From a virus: 58,417 nucleotides of DNA. The stretch covers positions 1 to 58,417 of the IMG/VR virus record IMGVR_UViG_3300009109_000006; one strand, written 5' to 3'. The position numbers and the translations under genes were made by a program. The notes under the pieces were generated by a model that was given only the letters and a program-made list of their open reading frames with translations, was not told where the DNA came from and did no database searches. This document shows, one piece after another, positions 25,231-34,600 of the stretch (the first letter of the stretch is position 1; the number at the start of each line of letters is the position of its first letter).

Positions 25231-26862
25231 CTACAGAAACTCCACAATGTCTCTGTCAGCGATCTCCGAATAGTCCAAGCCGCGCTCGTCTGCAATCTGC
25301 TGCCACAAGTCGTCAATGGTTCGGACACTGCTGCGGTCATAACGAGAGGTTCCTTCAGGTGCAGCGATCTCATCGTAGAACCTGTCCACCAACTGGCTCG
25401 CCACAGAAGCAATCACCTTGGGGCGTGTGTCGGTCGTCTTCCCACGGTCCCTCGCTCTTTGGGCGATGGTGTGAACTAGCCCCCTCATGTCTGCTAGAGC
25501 CTTGTCGTCAAATGCGTCCCAGGCGTCCAGCGAAGCGTCGGGATCGTCCAGCCCTTGCTTGAGATACTCCTTGTTGAGCGCCCGCACTTTTCTTATCACT
25601 CTGGCGTGATTCTCGGGCACGCGTGTCACAAGGCCCATTAGCCTCGGTGCCCCAGCATTGGTGCTAGTGCGCTCCATCCCGCTAGGGCCACCGTCTCTGG
25701 TGCCACTGCCACCCCCACGACCACCGCTGCCCTCAAACCCCGCAGTAGTCACAGCACTGTTGGCAGTCGTAAACCGCCCAAGTTCATCATGGTACGGGTT
25801 GAACTTGGCTAGCGCAGCGGAGGCCAATGCGCGGCGCTCGCGCTCTTTTCTCTCAAACCTCTCAACCATTCGCTTGCGCCCTTCACGCTCCTGGTCTTCT
25901 CTTTGAGCACGCGTGATTCCTGCGCTAACCGCCACTTCTCTCACCTGCCTTACTGTCACTTTCTCTCCCGTTTTGAGCGAAATATTGTTGGCGATGCGCC
26001 TGTAGTCGCGAGAGCCATACCTTTTGTGACCAGCAAACCTGTCGTCGGTTCTAATGGCGTCTTCAATCGTCGCTCGCAGTTCCTCCTCTGAGCGTGGCTT
26101 GCTCCCCCCAAAGCGAGGGTGGCTCTCAGCAGCCCCCGCACTTCCCTCGGCTGTAGCGAAGCGCCCTAGTTCGTCGTGATAGGGGTTGAACTTGGCGAGG
26201 AAAGCGTTGGCCAGCGTGCGCCGCTTCCGCTTCCGCTTCTCCCATTCTGTGCTGTCCACATGCACTTCAGATGGCGTCGGCTGCCCTTTCTTGAAGCGTT
26301 CGATCTGGGCAAGCCGCTTTTTGGCCTCAGCCTCAGTGTCGTACTCCCCCATGAGCCTCCCGCTTTCTGAGTACACACACCAGCGGCCATTCGGCTTCTG
26401 TCGAACCACCTTGCTGATGTCACTGCTGTTCTTGCCGATGTCGGTGTAGCCGCCGTCTGGAAGGTCGATGCGCTGACGCCTGCCAGTGCCATGGACTGAG
26501 AAGCCCACATACCCACCCTTCTTGACCTGATCCCACACACGCCCATCATTCACCCTGAACCCGATCCACCATCCGGTGGGGACGGAGCCCGGCCTGATGC
26601 CAAGAGCATCCTGCTTCTCTTTGGTGAGCACGATGGATTCCACCAGAGTGGACACGCCCTTTTGAACGTGCATCTCTCCCCCATCACGCGAATGGAGAAC
26701 GTAGTGATACGCCGCCTTCTCTAGTTCGCTTTCACTGTCGATGAAGTCGTCCTGGCGATCCAGCAGCACGAGGTCGTCGGCTGTCTTGATGACATTGGCC
26801 CAGCCAAACACCAACTGCTGGTCGTCTTCAACTTTGACAATATCGGCCCTAATCGGCTTCAT
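25231..26862 (-). CDS. XkdF-like prohead protease fused to two motif-led modules
   Basis: 543 residues from ATG 26862. Residues 1-150 match the XkdF putative phage serine protease: VFGWANVI, EMHVQKG (H65) and STLVESIVLTKE (S76 region), then GWWIGFRVND and GGYVGFSVHG. A helical linker leads to junction motifs at K224 (KFNPYHDELGRFATA) and K353, the latter followed by TTAGFEGSGGRGGGS. The two added modules are basic, helical and unrecognised. XkdF enzymes mature capsids by cleaving head proteins, so the protease carries the same motif as its neighbours, the best hint that the motif is a processing or targeting signal. Confidence 0.82.
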   Translation of the reverse strand: MKPIRADIVKVEDDQQLVFGWANVIKTADDLVLLDRQDDFIDSESELEKAAYHYVLHSRDGGEMHVQKGVSTLVESIVLTKEKQDALGIRPGSVPTGWWIGFRVNDGRVWDQVKKGGYVGFSVHGTGRRQRIDLPDGGYTDIGKNSSDISKVVRQKPNGRWCVYSESGRLMGEYDTEAEAKKRLAQIERFKKGQPTPSEVHVDSTEWEKRKRKRRTLANAFLAKFNPYHDELGRFATAEGSAGAAESHPRFGGSKPRSEEELRATIEDAIRTDDRFAGHKRYGSRDYRRIANNISLKTGEKVTVRQVREVAVSAGITRAQREDQEREGRKRMVERFERKERERRALASAALAKFNPYHDELGRFTTANSAVTTAGFEGSGGRGGGSGTRDGGPSGMERTSTNAGAPRLMGLVTRVPENHARVIRKVRALNKEYLKQGLDDPDASLDAWDAFDDKALADMRGLVHTIAQRARDRGKTTDTRPKVIASVASQLVDRFYDEIAAPEGTSRYDRSSVRTIDDLWQQIADERGLDYSEIADRDIVEFL

Positions 26863-26913
26863 TCGCGACCGTCCCTGGCAACAGAAATACAAAGACGCCC
26901 GTATGTTAGTTGT

Positions 26914-27165
26914 CTAGGCCCCTTTCAGGAAAGCCTCTGCTGGCACGAACCGAAATACCGGCGTGCCATTCATAATGGCTTGCAAGCGTTCAGTCGGAGC
27001 ATCGTCAGCGCCATACCACTTGCCCCTGGCCTGGATGGATGCAAGCGGGGTGGGTGGGTATACGGTTCCGTTGTTGGCGTTCACAATGTAGGCAGTGTCT
27101 TCAGGGGTGTTTGTGTCTTGCACTACATAGAGCGAGTCTCGGTGGCCCAACACTTTGATTGTCAC
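26914..27165 (-). CDS. Small hypothetical protein in the effector array
   Basis: 83 residues, no junction motif. Its start overlaps the stop of the DUF3626-like protein as ATGA. It could be an immunity or accessory factor for that protein, or an independent gene; no family recognised. Confidence 0.7.
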   Translation of the reverse strand: MTIKVLGHRDSLYVVQDTNTPEDTAYIVNANNGTVYPPTPLASIQARGKWYGADDAPTERLQAIMNGTPVFRFVPAEAFLKGA

Positions 27166-28637
27166 TTGGCCATCTCCTCAATAAACCGGTCACGAACTGA
27201 GTCGTTCAGGTTGGCTACGTCGTAGTCACCCTCCAAGTCGTAGCCAAAAGAGTCGTTGATGACAACCGGCCACTTACGCTTGCTTATCAAGTCCACTGCT
27301 GCCAACAAGGCATCGCTCGGACGGTGGTATCCACCGCCCGTGTCCAGCGAAACCACATCGGTGCTGATGTTGAGAGCGCCGTGAACCTGTAGTTCCACAT
27401 AGTTGCCTTCCTCAAACTCCTCGCGCACATACCCGCTGTAGTCCAGCCCCTCCCTGATGGCTCCCTGCACCCCCGGCAAACGGTCCAACCTTAACATCAC
27501 AGTGTCGGCAACTTCTCGCTCCCACAAAGAACTCCCCTGCTTAGTGTTCGCCATGGCTAGGAGCGCCCAGTTGGGGAGAGGAGACTCTTGCACACGGAAC
27601 GCTGTTTGCATCCCAAAAGAGTCGCCAATGGTGACGGTTGCCCTACTCATAGCGCTGGGGCTAAGCGCGAGCCGGTACTCGCCGTACTGCTCCACCTTGC
27701 CGTCCCACTCGTCATGTTCTGAGGTCCGTAAGTACCCGTACACTGGCCGCTGTGTGTTTGTGGCCCCCTGGGGAACATTCATCCCAGTCTCCTCAATAAA
27801 CATTCGCCGCGCGTTGTTGAATCCCACACTGGATGAGCCGCCCGCCTGAAACCCATTGAGGTATTCATCCCCAACCACCGCCTCTAGCAAGTCGTCACTC
27901 CCCACCCTGATTGCTGGTGTGGCGTAGGGGTCGTCAAGTTTGTGCCGGACGGCTGATGCAATCTCAAGCCCTAGTTCTTCGGCGGTCGGCACAACCCCCA
28001 ACTCTTGCGCCCGATCCATGTCCACATCCACCGTTCGGCCCCCATCGTGGATGCCAGTCACTAGCCCCAAGGCCACCAGTGGGGCTGCCTCCTCTTCCCC
28101 CACGCTCGTCACATACCGCACCAGTGTCTCGGTCACCAGAGATTCATAGTCGGCGATATCCACATGAAGCGACTGTTGCACTAGTTGCTTGAAGCCAGCA
28201 GCCTGCTCCTCGGTCCACACGCCCGGCTGGTAGTCCAGGCCCGGAATGTCGGCTGGCTCGTCAAGTGTGCGTTCGGCGTCCGCTTCTCTCAGTTTGTTGT
28301 ACCACCTCTGTCGGCGGTCGATGTCTCGGATGTAGCCCTCCCAATCACGCACTTCCAGGGAGGCTTCTCCACCATCAAACAACTCACCCTGGTCGGGGTC
28401 ACGCCCCATGGCCTCAAGCGCCCTCGCTCTCAGGCCCGACTTAGGGTGGTAATGAGGGCCGCCCGCAGCCCCAGTCACATCCTTGTCTGCTGTGGTGAAC
28501 CGCCCCAACTCGTCGTGGTACGGGTTGAACTTGGAGATTGAGGACGAAAGTCCTAGAGCAGCGTAGGTGTCGTCGGTGCGCTTCGGCCAGTCTTGGTTTT
28601 TGATGGAGTCGTCGAAGTTGACTTTTGGCAGTGTCAT
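27162..28637 (-). CDS. Effector-array protein: DUF3626-like domain
   Basis: 491 residues. The N terminus starts with VNFDDSIKNQDWPKRTDDTYAALG, the second repeat type found inside the giant MuF protein, and then junction motif KFNPYHDELGRFTTA at K36. The C-terminal half has RPVYGYLRTSEHDEW, EQYGEYRLAL, TIGDSFG and YVELQVHGALNISTDV, the pattern of DUF3626. It overlaps the MuF gene stop by four bases, as if detached from its C terminus. Confidence 0.75.
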   Translation of the reverse strand: MTLPKVNFDDSIKNQDWPKRTDDTYAALGLSSSISKFNPYHDELGRFTTADKDVTGAAGGPHYHPKSGLRARALEAMGRDPDQGELFDGGEASLEVRDWEGYIRDIDRRQRWYNKLREADAERTLDEPADIPGLDYQPGVWTEEQAAGFKQLVQQSLHVDIADYESLVTETLVRYVTSVGEEEAAPLVALGLVTGIHDGGRTVDVDMDRAQELGVVPTAEELGLEIASAVRHKLDDPYATPAIRVGSDDLLEAVVGDEYLNGFQAGGSSSVGFNNARRMFIEETGMNVPQGATNTQRPVYGYLRTSEHDEWDGKVEQYGEYRLALSPSAMSRATVTIGDSFGMQTAFRVQESPLPNWALLAMANTKQGSSLWEREVADTVMLRLDRLPGVQGAIREGLDYSGYVREEFEEGNYVELQVHGALNISTDVVSLDTGGGYHRPSDALLAAVDLISKRKWPVVINDSFGYDLEGDYDVANLNDSVRDRFIEEMAK

Positions 28638-31600
28638 GTCTCCAACACCGTCCTCCCCACATTGTCCGTGTAGGCAATCGTTTGAGCCTCAAAAGGCACC
28701 GTGCCATCCACAATGACCTCACCTTCTGACAAGCACCCCCACCCTTGGCTTGCCACCCCCACAATGGCACTGACTGGCACTTCAGCCTTCACGACATAGG
28801 CAACCTCGTCTGCTTCCACCCCTCCATAACGCATAAATGGGATTGCTGCCGACAAAGACCATGACCAACTGCTAAGCGGCGATGACGCGTTGACAACCTT
28901 GCTGCCAAGTTCAGAATAAGGCGTCGAGCGGCTCTTGGGTATTTGGACCCCCCGGTAGAGAGTGACCGTTTGCTGTGGCCCTCCGACATCTTTCATCGCT
29001 TCCTGTGCAAGACGCTTAGAGGCTGCCAGATACGCCTTGTTGGCAGCACTGCTCATGTGGGCCAACGTCATCACACGAGCAACAAACTTTTCGTCAGAGG
29101 AGGCAAACAGCAAGGTGGAAGCGTTCCTCACAGCCTGAGAAGCCTTGATGGGGCGTGACATGCTATCGGCCACGCTGCCCAAGTTGTGCAGGATCGCGCT
29201 CTCCGCTATCTCCTTACCGTTTTGGTAGTCGTTGTCGCTGAGGCCGTAGAACACACGGCTGCTGATCTCCTCATCAGACCAGCCAGCCTCTTGGGCCGCT
29301 GCCAGTTGGAGTGCCATGGCACCCTCGGAATGATCTCCGGCCGTTTGCGACCAGCGGCCGTGTACTTCTTCCACCAATGCTTCCGCGGCTTCCATCCCAG
29401 TGAGCCAGTAGTCCGGCTCCCAAGCGAGGAACATCTCGTTGACGGCGGCCAGTTCGTCCGGGCGCATTTCAAAGGCAGTGTTAGCAATGCCCTCGGCCTT
29501 GACTCTTGATCTGGTGCGCGTTGACAGGCCCACAACAGCAGTGGAGTTTGAGTTACGTTCGTTCAGGTCCAACTCAACTGTATAGGTCAGTCCCGCACTG
29601 AGATCCCCAGGCTCTCGCACCCAGTCGGTGTAAGTGACGGATGAGCGCACTGCCAGCGAAGGGCCATGTGCAGCCAGCAGTTCGGCTTCCCTTTGGCCCC
29701 AGCCCAGGGCGGTGCTAAGGATTTGGCTAGCGGCCAGCCTTCCCCCGGCTTGATCCGATGACGCTGTTGCCGCCCCAGTGACATTGTTGTCGGCGGTGGT
29801 AAACCTGCCCAGTTCATCATGGTAGGGGTTGAACTTCTTGATGCCCCCAGCCTCAATCTTCCCCCCCCAATATCCCCACTCAATCAGGTCATTGCCTCCA
29901 CTGCGAATAGTGTGGGCTGGAACTTCGGCAGAAAGCACTGCCCAGTTCACTCGGGAAGACACCCACATCCCCTTCCCGCTTTCATCATCTGGCCACACTG
30001 CATCAGCGTCAAAGTATTCATATACTCGGTCCTGGCCGTGCTGCTCGGCATAAGAGCGTGAAAGCGCAACCCAATCTCCTGAGTTGATCGCAGTAGTCCC
30101 CGGCGGGACTGACCTATAAACCGTGACGAGAGCGTCTGGTCGCCCACGCGCATGGCGAATAGCACTCAGCGTTTCCTGCTGTATGGCTCGGTCGCCAAAC
30201 ATATACAGGCTAGGGCTTGTGTAAACATCGTCAGGGAACCAGCCGTCGTCGTCCAGCAAGTCGTAGAGCGGTGCGCTGTCAGCGGATGGCTTGTGCATAC
30301 CTTGGTAAAGGTCGCTGGCCACCCCAGTTACGTCTTTGTCCGCAGTCGTAAACCTCCCTAGTTCATCATGGTAGGGGTTGAACTTGGCAACATCGTCAAA
30401 AGTGTTCACTTCGTTCCCGTAGTTTGAGGACGGCAGTGGGCCACTTGGCTTATCGTTCTCTACATACATCACTGTGCCGTCTGGATTGGGCAAGTACGAC
30501 CCCACCTGCTCGACAACAACAACCCACTCAACACCCTGAGTCTGTTCTCCGGGTGCATAAGTCTTGTGGCCTCGCCCTGGCTCTAGGTAGTCCTTCCACC
30601 CGACTACCTCTGGGTCAACCCCCTTGGGCTGAAAGCGGTCAACGATCTTGAACACACCCTGGGTGATGTGCTCAATAGAACCGTCGAAGCGCCACCCCTT
30701 GTTGGGTGCCCACACTGGGTTGGGATGGACCTGTGGGGCACCGGTGTCGCCCACATAAGACTTGGCCCCAGGCTTTAGGACCACTAGCACTTCCGGGGCA
30801 CCCTTTTCCCTGTCGTTATGCGTAAACCGCATAGCCATGCTTGGGTCAGGGCTAAATGCGGTGAGTGCAGTCCCATATTTGGTGCCGATGGGTGCAGACA
30901 ACAGCGGAGAGGCACGGTCAACATCAGACATCCCACGATGGAGCAAGGGTGAGGTTTCATCAGCCCCTCCAACTGCCCTCATGGCTTCGTATGCCCTGGC
31001 TACAACGCCCCCAACTGCTTCGTCAACAGTCGTCTGGGCACCATAACTTCTCGACCAACGCCATGCGTCATCTCTTTTCTCCCCAGCCCTAAGGCGGTCT
31101 AGGGTCACAGCATCAGCCGCATCGCGTTCACGCATTGCACTGGCGTCGCCGGTAGCAATTGTCTCGCTAAGGGCATCGGTGACATGCTCAACAGACTTTG
31201 GCGGTGGCAGCCCTACGATGGCTGCTGAAGCGTGGCGCAGCCGATAGTTGCCTTCCCAGTAAACCCACTCGTTGTCAAACCGGCCAAGCGCCTCCTCGGC
31301 TGAAGCGGCCCGTGTCTCCAACTGGAGGTCACCATATTGAATGGTGTACTGGACCTCGCCGCCAGCGGACTCTTGCGTTATCGAAGCGCCTTTGCTCCTT
31401 AGCGGCGTTCTGAACAACTCACGCCCTTGAGCGCTCCAGAGTTCCTCAGAGCCAGCGACCGGCGGGAGGTTTCCCCCTGAAATCGTAACGGCATAACGAG
31501 CAGTGGTGAACCTGCCTAGTTCGTCATGGTAGGGGTTGAACTTAGTGACCACCTTGTTGCGTTCTCGGTCATACACCCATTCGTCTGCGATATACGTCTC

Positions 31601-34600
31601 GCCAGTGTTATGAAGATGCTCGGCCATGCCCGCACGCCGGTCGTCTTCACGGCGCTGCCAGTACCGGGCTTCTCTTTGCTTCAGTTCAGCGTGCTGAGCC
31701 GCGGCATTAGGGGTGCCCACTTCCTGAACAAGCCGCTGGAGGTCATTGTTTGGTGCGGTGCCCAAACGACCCAAGGCATCTCTAACTCCAATGGTCCAGT
31801 GTTGTGTTGAAAAGCGCGGCTTGCCCAAACCGATTCGGTCGTACCTTGGGATGTTGGCCCACACGTCAATCGTGGAGTCATAGGGGATTTCACGACTATG
31901 GGCAGCCACTCGGACCGTAACGTCCTGGGTCTCAGTGCCCACACTCACATACTCAGCCTCAGACACTGCTGACTTGCTGTGCCTCGGACTGAAGCCGTGG
32001 TCTTGGAAGGTGCGCTTGATCGCGTTCACAAGACCCTCTGGCGTCCCGTCAAATCCCTGTTCGGGCACTCGCTGACTGCCTGTCGTGTTGTTAGCGGCAG
32101 TCGTAAAGCGCCCTCTGTCATCGTGATATGGGTTGAACTTCACAATCGGCAACGGGAGTCCCAGCGCCTCATAGGTGTCTGGCGTGCGCTTCGGCCAGTC
32201 TTGGTTTTCATCCGTGGCATCAAGGTTGATGGTGGGGATTGCTTTCCTCAGGCTCCCGGCTGGTGCTGGCCTCCCCGCCACACCCTTAGTGATGTCACTG
32301 GCTTGAGTGTCCACCTTGGCAACGAAAGAGTCGCCGTTGACAACCACCTCACCTTCAACAATGCAACCGAAGCCCTGTGAACTCACACCAACGATGGAAC
32401 TGACTGGTATCTCTGCCCGTAATACAACTCCTTCTTGGTCGTAACCCACGGCAAACTTCCGTGCCGTGGGGCGCGACACCGACCACGACGACAGTGGTGA
32501 CGACTTACTACGGATCTTTCCCCCTGTGACAGCCTGCTCGCCGCCGCCGTAAAACTCATCACCAAATAGACTTGCGACAGTTGTATACACACCCCTGAAC
32601 AGGGTGATAGTGGGGGTGTCGCCAACTGCTTCTTTCAGGCGCTTCTGGCTCACCCGCTGGTTGGCTGCTAGCACCGCCTTGTAAGCGGCCCCCAACAACT
32701 CACTATAAATAAAGGTTTGGGCAGTCACAGTGCCTATCGCTCTTGGTGGCGCACCGACAACCGGGCCAGCGACAGCAATGCTCAAGTAAGGGCTAAGTGT
32801 GTCACCCTGCACCACCGTTCTTATGGCTGCACTAGAAGTTTCGTGGTCAAGCAGTCCCGCGGTGTTGCCCCCAGCGTTCGCGATTACCTGCTTGGCTATC
32901 TCACGACCCGCAGCCACCACATCGTTTGGAGTTTCACGAAACACCCGGTTGGAAATCTGTTCGTTGTCCCAACCCTGCATCTCTGCTGCTGCCAACTGTA
33001 TTGCAAGTGCGTGTGGATTGCCACTGGAAGTGGCAGCCCACTGGCTGTGCTGCCTGGCCACGAACTTTTCAGGAGCGTTTGATGTTGTAATAAAGCCGGT
33101 CTTTCTGTTGCCGTAAGTCCCTTGATCTAGTTCTCCGTACAACTCCGCCATGGCCTGCGTACACGCCGCCCGTTCGTCGTCGGTCATCTCATCAGCGATG
33201 GCCTTAGCGCCCCGCCGCTTGATTTCTCTACGCTCGCGCCGAGTGACAACAACCTCAACCTGCGCCCCACGCGTTTGTACGCCCCGAGTAACGGGCTCCC
33301 AACCGGAAATAAACTCAACAGCACCGGCAGGAGCGTCTCTAAGCAACGCCTTGTCAGCACCAGATAGTTTGCCCAGTGATACTTCAGCCATCGAAATGGC
33401 AACTCCCCGGTTGGCCCTCATAGCATTACCACTGGTGGTGACTGCTGCGTCCGCGGTAGTGAACCTGCCCAGTTCGTCGTGATAGGGATTGAACTTGGTA
33501 ACTGCGCTGTAGACCACTGGCGTGGGGCGGCCATTGCGCTCCACCAGTTGCAAGATGGATTCGCCATCTTTGGGGCAAGTGCCCGTGTTGGTTACAGGGG
33601 CAGCAAACCGTTGCATCAACTTGTGAACTGCTGCCGGGCGCGACTTGTTTTCTTGTGCAGCCCCCTTCCTCAACTTGCTTCGCCACTGAAGGTCGTCACG
33701 CCTATCCATGGCGTCGGGCGGTGTGTAGTCACCCCACGACCCGCCACCTTGGCGTGAGGTCCGCTGCTGGGCTTCGTACCACTGCTTGCGGGTGAACTTG
33801 TACTTGCCAAGCGGCGACAAGTAAGCGTCGTTGCCTACCTTGACCACCCGTTGCATTGGATCGGCCTGTGTAGTTGGGGTGTGGCCTCGGCTCAACCCGT
33901 ACAGAACCACTTCTCCACAATCAAAGTCAGCGACCTGAACAGCCACTGCTCTCGCACACTCTTTGCCTAGCACTACCCGCAAATCTCGTGAATAGGCAGG
34001 CAGCGACTCCAGGCTTAGTGGCCCATCATGGGTGGCAAAGCCCGCCTTTGTGACTTCAAGCCCGCTGCCAAACATCTGCTTGAACTTGACGATGCGTGGC
34101 GCTCTCGCCCGGAACAAGACTGCCATCGTGTCAGCGAACTCGGCCCCTGACATGGCAATACCGGTCACAGGGTTCAGTTCGCCACTTCCGGTAGTTTCAA
34201 CCCTGAGCGAAATCCCCAGTGCTTCGTAAGTGTCAGGTGTCCGCTTCGGCCAGTCTTGGTTTTCATCCGTGGCATCAAGGTTGATGGGCAGAATGGCTTT
34301 GTGAACCTCTCCAGCCGGAGCAGGGCCACCAAGGCTTGCACTCTTTTCAAGATCGTCGCCCATCACAATGGCATCAAACGAGTCGCCATTCACAATGACT
34401 TCGCCTTCTGAAATACAGCCGAACCCGTTGGTGCTTAGCCCCACGATAGAACTGATGGGCACCTCTGCCTCTAGGACCACCCCTTTGAGGCCAGCAAATG
34501 TTTCAGCAACAGCCCTAACCGCTGACCATGACGACAGTGGGGCCGACTCACTACGGACTTTGGTGGCCGATGGCAGCCGGTACTCAACATGGGTCGGACT

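Noticed and set aside
23830-28192. Plus-strand frames containing repeated VVNRPSSSWYGLN-like peptides
   Set aside because: They are the reverse-strand reading of the junction-motif DNA, not separate genes.
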